From: an uncultured Lachnospiraceae bacterium
GTDB taxonomy: Bacteria; Bacillota; Clostridia; Lachnospirales; Lachnospiraceae
DNA: 64,000 nt
Direction: 5' to 3'
NCBI GenBank assembly: GCA_902789175.1
Contig: CADANF010000002.1
Coordinates: 102,286-166,285, forward strand
The notes beneath the pieces were generated by a model. It worked only from the letters and a program-made list of their open reading frames with translations, did not search any database and had not been told where the DNA came from. Positions 37,301 to 44,909 of the stretch are shown piece after piece; position 1 is the stretch's first letter; the number at the start of each line of letters is the position of its first letter. Both the position numbers and the translations under genes were made by a program.

Positions 37301-38087
37301 TGTAACACTTTATCCATTTAATATAGGTTCAAGACTTCAGATTTCACCAACTTCAATGCAGTGTTATACAGCTGATATTGAAGACAGAGACTTGATAGTT
37401 TATTACGCTCTGGCTGGTGGTTCTGCAGGTTCACCTTCATCTGTATTTGCAGCTGATCCAAACAATGGTGCAGAGAATTACTTCCTTTACAGATATGGAA
37501 ATATTACTTATACAGGTGCAGGTCATGGTTGTGTAACTGGTTATGGTAGAAATAATAATGATGAAAGAAGACTTTTCATTAATATCATTCTTAGCTCTGC
37601 TCATAGCGTGGTTGAAGAATCAGATCTTAACCTTTATGATGAAACATCAACAATTAATAATCTTACAAACAGAAAGGTTATTAAGGATCCAACAGGTGTT
37701 AATGATTATGTAATTAAGGTTACTACAAATAACGATACTCCAGTATTCTCATTCCTTCCAACTCTTGATAGTAGTGAAGGCGTAGAACTTACAAGTATTC
37801 AGATCTTCTATGATCTTGATAATAATGGTGAGTATGGTGCTGGTGATGTAGAGATCTTTAATGAAGAAAGACAGGCTGGATTAGTTGATTCAGGTGTACT
37901 GACAAAGATTAATGCAGATACAATTAAGGATTTCAGATCTGAATATGAAGGCAGACTTCAGCTTCAGGCTAACTACTTCATAGATGGTTATGCATATATC
38001 GTAGTAATTATGAAAGATTCAACAGGAATGGAATATAAGAAGACAATTCGAATTGAACTTCCTGAAGAATTACAGTATCTTAACTAA
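31335..38087 (+). CDS. Giant exported protein, PilY1-position pilus tip candidate
   Basis: The 2250-residue protein begins with a signal peptide (hydrophobic core LIALAAFIVAAISCALFPFL; likely cut near the LLA-DEG boundary). The body is acidic and Ser/Thr/Asn/Tyr-rich. Several stretches have an alternating fold with loop phrases such as DAIYIGGDN and EEELREYINNGMPVILD (about 725-750), a Cys group (FCTECQ ... NRCGP, about 1017-1034), two Ig/Cna-B-like modules (about 1737-1900, with VTDADGNVEFTM and KTGSNGEIVVND), and a C-terminal block with NITYTGAGHG (about 2054-2064). From memory the last resembles DUF5057 proteins. No LPxTG motif or C-terminal anchor is present. Position at the end of the minor-pilin run mirrors pilY1. 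Function as tip adhesin is inference. Confidence 0.7.
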   Translation: MKKGNLKIKLIALAAFIVAAISCALFPFLLADEGEGDSSTGVQAQEESNNTNIDNIINDSNNADITDYKYRIVEIGSSKTPSGLKKIAEESKDSATNATKSIFKDYIIDANKKVTPTMAAGKVDYVYYYVGAAADQTDSERTSVWYNLDGKEVNEDTVANAVKNADMIYVSNDPSDMYTKEKDITEHVKLALATAATGDYVPFIIDNFAETTDDKEDEQQTSSIVTVGQLVNNNFAKKGKKYATYEYKDSYTSIEELMDLSTSTALFTSVNGANQINNNVWSVTDDTKDKDEKKYVAKVLTIYNSDKSFTGYIKEAAGITSASGNENVKIDGADVSVYKFNKDSSFAKNGYYTLEAIPDYLVFDEVNVNSSAATLKDMDLSKYDYIVFESGCAGEQISEEIYKKFAAAMVGRVHILYSESLKNTSSGSSSSSGSETPVDNKASNYAYVLDKVATSTGDSRFGNVLVTSKSGMDAYSVAEGPASVYDIARIIIAGSYRGIAGTNSGGDTSNVYTVLEIQPDYPVDLDLAGKLYGIRKLNDNKSTFAGKTWTFLEASARNHGNPQYDINGNTNPHLPTAFYYIRTDGVSNLNADEISYDGTKSLSEMMSDGSIDDYLGTADAATMETVVDYYNWSLSKAKIAHATGRSYDEVNVIHMSSAEFNTSRETLLDSYDAIYIGGDNSAIKDESLWFSKKNGLDYYTMYYHTGDAYKYPSGVKGYVQDGNQIGLLTGNDITQDKEEELREYINNGMPVILDKALSDAYDSCGSDHLLDPNSNMKHFLDSANAKKTTDGGNVLWYFDNKSTFKTYNDGILYGTTYSGYATVFAGNSNTTDGKTLDYKGNEVVVNSTVNEKQLRDLLTSTKTTVRPRLAVTSLTANSKYVSAYKEGDESTYLTLGKTAGERSVKFNYSIGGNSNNLETKLFIDQNDDGLFTETKPSEKVDSGAGNKGTLTFNVPTSSYGGVYWKIETTDINTGAKSSKTGVFRVKRNSNQKKAVIDLLQIMPAVNRGSNSPATLYFCTECQMARGILTVNRCGPVGKYSHDNLAALSSSQWNNEVSGIASVPDSTNFIVSVIKADNPDYEYDGTSLGVHEHKFGIVKYYDDLEFDGFTGADDINSNWFDSIADDYDVQETILTTRQYEDMVNTIEAQYADKSAKEAEQMISDYATEAAKYQKLYEATRNLINGEYNDESKRDSNYKELVTYLTGLTDSSSGTAKAFFTEADILAYGKASENLDEYLLNNRENIASAFTDKTTPEDARREVDFETNSEIERDKRSYYDLYSLVNSASSGTAADTIYKAYGPLYSKYRDIKILEQYFKNAALGYRLISSVDTNGKKVVCDLDQSFSCIVLGAAENFGNDDIASGAPINALVKYVKEDNDVLLFHDTLTASSGNTTNMTNNLASLFGQNARHYVKDTAGVEKTLADQKLTIKYKPEYQEYTATVDLPASFGKSTVTIKEQGTAEYKLKSGLDSGHTIDITYGNGKNAEITGLSTSVENTVFTITKAEKVFDTTQKTMDVYYYPYTASTKYQYGQHYYDGGTYSFFKSGDTYWANTSNGYKEVVKSNDGRYYFSNSRNYFVDMDTMKVSDSTSEVTYTAPSYNLKFYTSDSYQNNAIPDWAKNNYILNSDIFADTNLIEAKLVRPWGQFLYSSNYRTASVEQTLDKNSSDKKEVRIQITYDYVSNNRWKNEKFNYDVQLYAVVNNDYNNPIKLNYVEEYYDKYAAFANYRATYSDPVVTTEGTLPDGFGKQTFTIRVVDGDNNPIADEKVDYVLNKSEMYTYQNSSYLAGGDVTDADGNVEFTMENSTYNKSVTGITASIVKDGTISKEIDNQQVTFKFVDPNGNILKDTSFTVSSNNAANADKSLKTGSNGEIVVNDNKNYTEKTVSARYTLENDYAGKSETYYYNKNGGNYTVNPTSLNIKNIPEYQSLGAAMDFNSNMGGSMFKYSHYDYEYAETNNQVLQQEHDVREQLRTDGKGGSTDKATQTNVGFVTLYPFNIGSRLQISPTSMQCYTADIEDRDLIVYYALAGGSAGSPSSVFAADPNNGAENYFLYRYGNITYTGAGHGCVTGYGRNNNDERRLFINIILSSAHSVVEESDLNLYDETSTINNLTNRKVIKDPTGVNDYVIKVTTNNDTPVFSFLPTLDSSEGVELTSIQIFYDLDNNGEYGAGDVEIFNEERQAGLVDSGVLTKINADTIKDFRSEYEGRLQLQANYFIDGYAYIVVIMKDSTGMEYKKTIRIELPEELQYLN

Positions 38088-38100
38088 ATAATTTATTATT

Positions 38101-38130
38101 AAAGGACTGGTACATTTGTATCAGTCCTTT
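38101..38130 (+). terminator. Rho-independent terminator-like hairpin after the pilus locus
   Basis: AAAGGACTG (38101-38109) pairs with CAGTCCTTT (38122-38130); the inner bases TAC/GTA extend the stem. It begins 14 bp after the giant gene stop and ends in a T run, TTTTCC. Confidence 0.75.
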
Positions 38131-38195
38131 TCCTATATAATATTTAATTTTTTAAATACAGCACATAGGGTAATTATCGTAATAAATAAAAAAAG

Positions 38196-38226
38196 ACTCC
38201 TCAAATTGATTTGAGGAGTTTTTTTT
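38196..38226. terminator. Strong bidirectional terminator between the pilus locus and efp
   Basis: ACTCCTCAAA (38196-38205), loop TTGA, TTTGAGGAGT (38210-38219), followed by eight T on the + strand and preceded by an A run that gives a T run on the - strand. It can stop both the convergent pilus transcript and the efp transcript. Confidence 0.9.
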
Positions 38227-38240
38227 AATATAACTAATTA

Positions 38241-38798
38241 TTAAGCTCTACCTGTATATTCACCAGTTCTTGTATCGATTGTGATCATATCACCTGTATT
38301 TACGAAGAGTGGAATATTAAGTGTTGCGCCTGTTTCTACTGTACATGGCTTTGTAGCATTAGTAGCAGTGTTACCCTTAACACCTGGTTCACAATCTGTA
38401 ACCTGGAGAGTTACGCTGATAGGAGGTTCAACTGAGAATACTTCACCCTTATATGAAGAAAGCTTGCAGTTTTCATTCTCCTTAACGAATTTCATATCAT
38501 CAGCGATAAGAGATTCAGCAACAGGGATCATCTCAAATGATTCTGGATCCATGAAGTAGAATAAATCACCATCTTTATATGAATATGTCATTTCTCTCTT
38601 TTCGATATGTGCTGTATCAAACTTTTCTGTTGGACGGAATGTACGTTCAACAACACCACCATTGATGATATCCTTTAATTTTGTTCTAACGAATGCAGCA
38701 CCCTTACCTGGTTTAACATGCATGAATTCAATGATCTGATAAACTTTTCCTTCGATTTCAACGGTCATACCGTTTCTAAATTCACCTGCTGATAACAT
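38241..38798 (-). CDS. efp: Translation elongation factor P
   Basis: The 185-residue protein has all three EF-P domains: [40 protein letters not shown] with Lys at the tip loop ([10 protein letters not shown]), the middle OB domain ([23 protein letters not shown]-like region) and the C-terminal OB domain ([17 protein letters not shown] ... [17 protein letters not shown]). EF-P rescues ribosomes stalled at polyproline. GGAGGAAA precedes the start. It lies 61 bp after the YfhO gene on the same strand and may share its transcript. Confidence 0.97.
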   Translation of the reverse strand: MLSAGEFRNGMTVEIEGKVYQIIEFMHVKPGKGAAFVRTKLKDIINGGVVERTFRPTEKFDTAHIEKREMTYSYKDGDLFYFMDPESFEMIPVAESLIADDMKFVKENENCKLSSYKGEVFSVEPPISVTLQVTDCEPGVKGNTATNATKPCTVETGATLNIPLFVNTGDMITIDTRTGEYTGRA

Positions 38799-38859
38799 TT
38801 ATAATTTCCTCCTTTAATTAGCACGCATAACTGTTAACATTTTAATATAAAAATCCTTA

Positions 38860-41800
38860 TTAAGCAACAGTTTTTGCATCTTTTTTCTTGTTTCTCTTTG
38901 TAAGATATGATGTAAATATTAATAAAGCTATTGTACAGAAGGTTACAATAAAACCTCCGTACATTCCTCTTGGAGTGTAAACAAGTGATATCTTATGATC
39001 ACCGCTTGTTACAGGTATTCCTATACCACCAAGGAAAGTAGAATGATCAACTCTCTTTCCATCAACATAGGTTTCAAAACTTCCTAAATTTGGAAGGGAG
39101 ATATATATTGTTCCTTCAGCCGGGGTGGTAATAGTTCCATCGATGGAATTCCAGTCGGAAGATATATTCTGCAGTGTATATCTGCTTAAATCCTGATGTA
39201 ATGCTTTAAGATTTTCTTTATTTGCAATACCAAAGGACATTTCTGATAATTCTTTTGGAGATGGGATAGTTATCTCTAATATTTCATCCGAATCGGAATC
39301 TTTTCTGCCACCGTAGAAGATGAAGTCCCCATAACCTATGTAGATATCCCCTTTTATATCTGCTGACAAATGCATTGCTACATTATAGTTAATGGTTCCA
39401 TATACTTCGTTAGTAGTGGTTGTTGTATCACTTTTTGTTATCTGATAGAAATTATCTTTAGCTGTATAAGTTTTATCTTTATCATATTCCTCAAGAGAGA
39501 TGATATTATAGATATCTCCATATCCTAAAGAATTACTGAAAGCATTCTGATATTTTAAAGAATTTGAGTAATCATCTTTATCGGACATATCCCACTTTGT
39601 TAATAAATCATTATTATTAAAGAATACGCCCATTGGAAGATAGGTATCTGCTTCATAAATTTCAATATTTGCTACCTGACCGGTCTTCTCATAATATGAT
39701 CCTGAATATGCATCATACATATCAGCCAGATGATATTTGATATGAAGCATCATATCAGACAACAGGTTGCCTAAAGGATAGTAGATAACATTTGCTGAAT
39801 AAAGCTGATTCCATTTAGCAACAATATTTGCATGAGGAATAGTAAGGCTGCTGTTAAATGTTGATAAGGTATTGATTCCTGTAAAGTTTCCTATATTATT
39901 GAGGTCGGAATTGATCAATTCTGTATTTACATCAGCTTTAAGCATATCTGGATATTTCTTTTCAATTTCTCTTATAGTATAAACATTATCAATATTTACA
40001 GCTTTTGCACCCACATGTCTATACATCGTTCCAAAGCAGTTTATTATTACTTCAAGTATTAATAAAAAGATAAGGACTTTTTTAGCTGTTTTAAAGTTTT
40101 CTTTTCTATAATATAAGAAATAGAAAATGTTTAGATAAATGATTATAAATAATACTGAAACAATATATGACATATCAGGTGTTTTACCAATATTTGGTAT
40201 TGCCCATATTGAGAGAATAGTAATTGATGATATCGCCAGTACTCTTAATACATTTTTCTTATTTAATTCGCAAAGGTTTTCTATTATATCTATACCCATT
40301 GTAATAAGCATAAATATGATAAATATTGAGAATCGGTTTGGCACCATGGTCTGGTTATGGAATCCATGGAAGATATAATTAAGTGTTTCATTATTAAAAG
40401 CCAGATAGTAAAGGGCTATCAGTAATATCTTCTTAATCCTTACCTGCATAGGAACTTTTCTTAGAAGTAAATAAACAGGGAGGATCATAAGGAATAATAT
40501 GCCACAATATATATTTATTTGATAAAAAACTTTTGTAACAGAACTCTGTTCATTAAAAATCTGGAATTCCTGTATAGTATTAAAATAGTTAGTACCAACA
40601 GAGCTTTTTTGAACTTCGGCATCTCCTACAAGATAAAGGGACTCTCTGGTCTTTAAGAAATAAGGTATTAAAATATAGGCACGAAGTCCAGCGCCTGCAA
40701 TTGAAGCAAGGCCAAATCTTACTGATTTCTTAAAGAAGTCTTTAATATCATCAAACTTAAATGTAAGAAAATAAAAGAACAGGAACATACATGTCATAAA
40801 TCCATAATATGGATCTCCTATTGCAAGGAAAAGTGCTGCGATATAGAGAGCAGGTTTATTCTCCTTAACTAATAGTTCTAATCCCAGTATTACTATTGGA
40901 AGTATCTGTAAAAAACCAAAGTTTTGATATCCAAAATATGAAATAGAATAACTACAGATTGAATATGTAAGGCCATATATAAGAATCCGTTTATCAGTTT
41001 TCTTTATCTTTTTAGAATATCTTCTATGAGATAAGTAGAAGATAAGAGAAAGTCCACCAATGGAAAATTTTGTAACAAAATCTAATGCAAAGAATAAATT
41101 ATATAAAGATTCAGGGATTAGATAATTTATTAACCTTGAGAAAGGGCTAATAATTGAACTAATAAATCCGTTATAATTATCTGAAAATAGACCGCTGTTT
41201 GTTGCAAATAATGAATAGTGATTATTCTTAGCATTAATATAGCTAAGTAAAGTGCCTGAATACCACTGCTGATAGGTGTCAGCGTTACCTAGAGCGTTAT
41301 CTCCAAAAGGCGCAACTGAAACAATAATAAGCATGATAGTAGCAATCATAAAAGATATAGTAAAGCAGTAGATATACATTCTGTTATCTACTATAAATCT
41401 TATAGTCTTATTATTTACTGCAAATGTACTTATATTACATGCGAGATTTTTGATTAAGATGAGAGCCAGTAAGAACACGCCAATAAGAGATATCAGGATG
41501 CTGCTGACGAGATATGTTCTGTCAACATTAATCATGATATCATTTTCACCAGCAAGAACCGGGATGCTAATAAGATTTTTATTTACCTTTGTTCCGTAAA
41601 CAGTTTCATTATTATTACATATCTTTAAATCTGAATATGTATCGATAGGTACAAGGATTGAACCATTATATGGGGCGTTGATCTTAAAACTACCCTTATC
41701 ATTTTTTTGGCATACTAAAGAATTGGATATGTTTTCCTTCATGGCATCAGCGTCGAAGAAGGCATATCTTACATTCATATTTCCATTTTTAAAAAGATAT

Positions 41801-43908
41801 TTTGAAGTGAAAAAGTATCTAAGGGCAATTCCTTCTTCATCCATATAACCATGACTTACAATCTGATCATTATAATGACCATAAAGATCACCAGATCCAT
41901 AAGGTGAAAATTTAAAGATGAAATAACTGGTATAGTTGTCTTCTACACCTTCAGGTCGAACATATGTGTCTTGAGAAGACATGAATTCACCATCTGTAAC
42001 AGTATAAACATCCTTTCCATAAAGGTATGAAGAAAGAAGGAGATTAAGGGATTCGAAATAGTTTGAATCACTTAATTTCCAGCTGGTAATGTCATATGGA
42101 GTATATACTGGGGCATCATATTTTAATTCATTCTTATATATGTAAATGTTATAGAATTCTTCATCAAGAGGAAGAAAGTCTTCATCAAGAAGATTCTTGT
42201 CAGCTATTACATAATCATATCCTTCTATTGCGGAAAGTACCGGGTCGTAATTTGGATTTGATCTTGAATAGGTGAGGATTGATGCATCAGGATCCTTAGC
42301 TAAGATGTGCTTTTTTGCCATAAAGAAGGCATAATCAGTTGAAAAACGGCTGTCAGCAGTATTAGCTTTGATCTTTCTTATGGCAATAAAGAAAGTTGGG
42401 ATTATCTCAAGGATTATAAGAAAACCAAGGCAGATCCTAAAGATACTCTTAGTCATACTGTTTGATCTATATATCAGAATAAGAAGATATACAGCAAGAA
42501 GGAATGCACTTGAGTAATAGAATACTGCGATGTTTTCCACGTGATATGATTTGAATAATGCCAGCATAGTAAGAGCTGCTGATATAAGAAGAGAGAGGTG
42601 TATATCAGGAGTTCTGGTATGTTCGATATTGATATATTCTTCATAACTAAGTAAAAGAAGGATAGCTATAAATGCAAAGTCATAAAGATTAAGATTCTTA
42701 TCACTGAAATAGAATCCATTTAATATATAGTTTAATGAAGAGAATACATGTCCAAAGAGAAGGATTGTTATAGGAATAAGTGCCTTTAATCTTCTAAGAA
42801 CTGTAATGTTTCTATTTAAAAGGAAGAGACACACTAAAAGAAGTACAAATATTCCTGCGTAAATATCTGTACCAAGGGAGTAATAGGATATGCTTGAAGG
42901 ACTGAATCCCATTACCTGAGTTTTTAAAGTATCAAAGATACTTGAAAATGTTGTAAATATCGGAAACTTTATTGAAAAGCTTTCTTTAAATTCTGCGTTT
43001 TTTATGGCAGGGATTATCACGATGGCTGCCATTGCTATGGAAAGAGCATCGCTCATTAGTTTATAGAGAAGGCTCTTCATAAAATGCTGTGGCTCTTTAT
43101 AGTCCTGGATAAGGAAGTATATAAGGGAAATGATAAAGGCTACAAGAGCTAAGTGGAAGTTGCCAAAGATTGAAAGAGTGAAGGCTATAGTGTAAATGAG
43201 CCATTTGTTTTCTCTTACAATCTTATCGATTCCCATGATAAGAAGAGGGAAGAGAGCGGCTACTGTAAGATAACCTGTGTTCATTCCCTTTGAAAGCATA
43301 AATGATGAAAGTGAGTAAGCCATGGAAAAGGCAAGGACAGGAAAGTCAAAACCTCTAAAGAAGAGGATGACAGGGTTTTTAGTTTCCTTGTCGCTTCCAA
43401 TCTTAAAGTCTTTCTTCTGATTTTTCTTCTTTAATTTCTTTGCTTCTAATTTTGCTTTGTAGGCGGCAATTTTCTCTTTTCTTTTTTCTTCCATATTAGC
43501 TTTTTCGTAAAGAAGAGAAGTCTTTTTATAAGAAAGAAGCATGCAAAAGAAAAGACCAGCACAACCGATCTTTAAGATATAAATGATATTTAAAACTGTT
43601 GGCATGGTACGTTTTGGAAAAAGTACTGCAATAAGATTAAGTGGGTCGGAAATATAATAGGCTATGGTTGTACCAAAGTCGTTATATGCATTTCCGAGAG
43701 AACCTGTTAAGACGCTGGCACCGGTATAGAGCTTGTCATTTAGCTCGTAGTAGAAGGCCATAACGTTGCTATAGCCGCCTGCAGTGTAAACATCCTTTCC
43801 GCCAAATGGAGCAAATCTTCCTAAGATAAGCCCTATAAAAGCGATAATGACTGGCAGCATAAATGAAAGTGCCAGTAAAGTTTTTTTCTTTTTTGATGTC
43901 GTATTCAT
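38860..43908 (-). CDS. Tandem-duplicated YfhO-family polytopic membrane protein
   Basis: The 1682-residue protein contains two copies of the YfhO-type membrane glycosyltransferase-like fold. Copy 1 starts near residue 20 (IGLILGRFAPFGGKDVYTAGG ... SDPLNLIAVLFP in two stretches) and copy 2 near residue 860 (VAPFGDNALGNADTYQQWY ... ISPFSRLINYLIPESLYNLF in two stretches). Each copy has about 10-12 membrane helices and an extracytoplasmic region at its end. YfhO proteins resemble GT-C enzymes and are linked to lipoteichoic acid glycosylation in Bacillus/Listeria; substrate here is unknown. The start at ATG 43908 has GGAGG at 5 bp; an in-frame TTG at 43923 would contain that Shine-Dalgarno. Confidence 0.85.
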   Translation of the reverse strand: MNTTSKKKKTLLALSFMLPVIIAFIGLILGRFAPFGGKDVYTAGGYSNVMAFYYELNDKLYTGASVLTGSLGNAYNDFGTTIAYYISDPLNLIAVLFPKRTMPTVLNIIYILKIGCAGLFFCMLLSYKKTSLLYEKANMEEKRKEKIAAYKAKLEAKKLKKKNQKKDFKIGSDKETKNPVILFFRGFDFPVLAFSMAYSLSSFMLSKGMNTGYLTVAALFPLLIMGIDKIVRENKWLIYTIAFTLSIFGNFHLALVAFIISLIYFLIQDYKEPQHFMKSLLYKLMSDALSIAMAAIVIIPAIKNAEFKESFSIKFPIFTTFSSIFDTLKTQVMGFSPSSISYYSLGTDIYAGIFVLLLVCLFLLNRNITVLRRLKALIPITILLFGHVFSSLNYILNGFYFSDKNLNLYDFAFIAILLLLSYEEYINIEHTRTPDIHLSLLISAALTMLALFKSYHVENIAVFYYSSAFLLAVYLLILIYRSNSMTKSIFRICLGFLIILEIIPTFFIAIRKIKANTADSRFSTDYAFFMAKKHILAKDPDASILTYSRSNPNYDPVLSAIEGYDYVIADKNLLDEDFLPLDEEFYNIYIYKNELKYDAPVYTPYDITSWKLSDSNYFESLNLLLSSYLYGKDVYTVTDGEFMSSQDTYVRPEGVEDNYTSYFIFKFSPYGSGDLYGHYNDQIVSHGYMDEEGIALRYFFTSKYLFKNGNMNVRYAFFDADAMKENISNSLVCQKNDKGSFKINAPYNGSILVPIDTYSDLKICNNNETVYGTKVNKNLISIPVLAGENDIMINVDRTYLVSSILISLIGVFLLALILIKNLACNISTFAVNNKTIRFIVDNRMYIYCFTISFMIATIMLIIVSVAPFGDNALGNADTYQQWYSGTLLSYINAKNNHYSLFATNSGLFSDNYNGFISSIISPFSRLINYLIPESLYNLFFALDFVTKFSIGGLSLIFYLSHRRYSKKIKKTDKRILIYGLTYSICSYSISYFGYQNFGFLQILPIVILGLELLVKENKPALYIAALFLAIGDPYYGFMTCMFLFFYFLTFKFDDIKDFFKKSVRFGLASIAGAGLRAYILIPYFLKTRESLYLVGDAEVQKSSVGTNYFNTIQEFQIFNEQSSVTKVFYQINIYCGILFLMILPVYLLLRKVPMQVRIKKILLIALYYLAFNNETLNYIFHGFHNQTMVPNRFSIFIIFMLITMGIDIIENLCELNKKNVLRVLAISSITILSIWAIPNIGKTPDMSYIVSVLFIIIYLNIFYFLYYRKENFKTAKKVLIFLLILEVIINCFGTMYRHVGAKAVNIDNVYTIREIEKKYPDMLKADVNTELINSDLNNIGNFTGINTLSTFNSSLTIPHANIVAKWNQLYSANVIYYPLGNLLSDMMLHIKYHLADMYDAYSGSYYEKTGQVANIEIYEADTYLPMGVFFNNNDLLTKWDMSDKDDYSNSLKYQNAFSNSLGYGDIYNIISLEEYDKDKTYTAKDNFYQITKSDTTTTTNEVYGTINYNVAMHLSADIKGDIYIGYGDFIFYGGRKDSDSDEILEITIPSPKELSEMSFGIANKENLKALHQDLSRYTLQNISSDWNSIDGTITTPAEGTIYISLPNLGSFETYVDGKRVDHSTFLGGIGIPVTSGDHKISLVYTPRGMYGGFIVTFCTIALLIFTSYLTKRNKKKDAKTVA

Positions 43909-43949
43909 GTGTATCCTCCGCAATATATATCTAGAAAAAACGCATTTTA

Positions 43950-43973
43950 ATTATATCATTTTTCTGTTATAAT
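43950..43973. promoter_or_regulatory. Back-to-back extended -10 promoters (YfhO / TM2)
   Basis: On the - strand TGATATAAT (43958-43950) can drive the YfhO gene; on the + strand TGTTATAAT (43965-43973) can drive the TM2 gene. The -10 hexamers are only 12 bp apart, so polymerase binding at one should block the other. A second + strand -10 (TATAAT, 44049-44054) lies nearer the TM2 start with a weak -35 (CTGACA, 44024-44029). Confidence 0.5.
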
Positions 43974-43974
43974 A

Positions 43975-44011
43975 ACCAGTGTAACGTCCGTAAAAGAGGC
44001 GTTATACTGGT
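43975..44011. repeat. 12-bp inverted repeat in the YfhO/TM2 divergent region
   Basis: ACCAGTGTAACG (43975-43986) pairs with CGTTATACTGGT (44000-44011) with one G-U pair and a 13-base loop. It lies directly after the + strand -10 and over the -35 region of the - strand promoter. It may be an operator or a 5'-UTR hairpin; no T run follows. Confidence 0.5.
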
Positions 44012-44071
44012 AGGTATATGATTCTGACACAAAGCAGGATTTTAAAAATATAATGTAAGAGAGTTACGCAT

Positions 44072-44350
44072 ATGGAAAATAAGAAAAACAAAGCTGAGGC
44101 AGTTGATATGAATAAGAAATCTGTTGAGGCAGTTTCAAGTCAAGAGAAAAAAGAAAAGAAAGATAAAAAAGAGAAAAAAAAGAACTATATCATAGCTGGA
44201 TTTCTTGCATTTTTCTTTGGAAGTGTAGGACTTCATAAGTTTTATATGGGAGAATATAAGACAGGACTTTTATATGTGCTTTTTTGCTGGACAGGAATTC
44301 CTGGCACCATAGCATTTTATGAAGGGGCAAAGTATATGATGGAAGTTTAG
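44072..44350 (+). CDS. TM2 domain protein
   Basis: The 92-residue protein has a strongly basic, Lys/Glu-rich N-terminal half (residues 1-37; repeats of KKEKKDKKEKKK) and then the TM2 domain: YIIAGFLAFFFGSVGLHKFYMGEYKTG, a glycine-rich helical hairpin with the typical G-x-HxFY motif, and a second helix. TM2 proteins are widespread small membrane proteins without a settled biochemical role. Family membership is secure. Confidence 0.88.
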   Translation: MENKKNKAEAVDMNKKSVEAVSSQEKKEKKDKKEKKKNYIIAGFLAFFFGSVGLHKFYMGEYKTGLLYVLFCWTGIPGTIAFYEGAKYMMEV

Positions 44351-44386
44351 GTAAGTTAAGTAAGTTAGGTAAGTTAAGTGAGTTAA
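44351..44386. repeat. Four 9-bp tandem repeats after the TM2 gene
   Basis: GTAAGTTAA, GTAAGTTAG, GTAAGTTAA, GTGAGTTAA follow one another directly after the TM2 stop. Each unit carries a stop codon (TAA/TAG). Rest of the gap up to 44505 shows no gene and no clear promoter. Confidence 0.8.
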
Positions 44387-44505
44387 GATAGAAGCTTATG
44401 TTAATAGAGGTCTATGTCATACGGGATTAAATATTTTAGGCCTATATTATATTGAAATGACTTGGATATAAGGGTTTGAATGATTTGTAAGGGAGGAGAC
44501 TAACT

Positions 44506-44895
44506 ATGGCAGACGTAGAAAAAGATGATTCAATATATACTATTGAAAGTGAAGATAAGATGGGATATATACAGATAGCTGATGATGTGGTTTCGTCTAT
44601 TGCAGCGATTGCTATCACTGAAGTTGATGGGGTTTCAAGACTTACAGGTAATATCCCTACAGAGCTTATTGCTAAACTTGGCAAAAGAAATCTTGCCAAA
44701 AGCGTTAGAATTGCATATGATAATGACTCGGTTAAAGTTGATGCATCAATACAGGTGAAATTTGGATATAACATAGTAGATGTATCCAAAGCTGTGCAGG
44801 AGAAAGTTAAGTCAGCCCTTGATCTTATGACGGGACTGAAATGTTCTACTGTTAATGTCAGAGTTTCGGGCATTGATTTTAATGAGGACAAATAG
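44506..44895 (+). CDS. Asp23/Gls24 family envelope stress protein
   Basis: The 129-residue protein fits the Asp23/Gls24 (DUF322) family: GYIQIADDVVSSIAAIAITEVDGVSRL, then VRIAYDNDSVKVDASIQVKFGYNI and AVQEKVKSALDLMTGLKCSTVNVRVSGIDF. These proteins lie at the membrane or envelope and respond to alkaline or cell-wall stress; the paralog directly upstream of nusB (YqhY in Bacillus) is linked to the control of acetyl-CoA carboxylase. The gene precedes nusB at 14 bp as in many Firmicutes. Confidence 0.93.
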   Translation: MADVEKDDSIYTIESEDKMGYIQIADDVVSSIAAIAITEVDGVSRLTGNIPTELIAKLGKRNLAKSVRIAYDNDSVKVDASIQVKFGYNIVDVSKAVQEKVKSALDLMTGLKCSTVNVRVSGIDFNEDK

Positions 44896-44909
44896 GAGAA
44901 TTATAAATT

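Noticed and set aside
44442-44891. Antisense ORF of 149 codons opposite the Asp23 gene
   Set aside because: Covers the conserved Asp23 gene fully and has Ser/Leu-rich reverse-frame composition.
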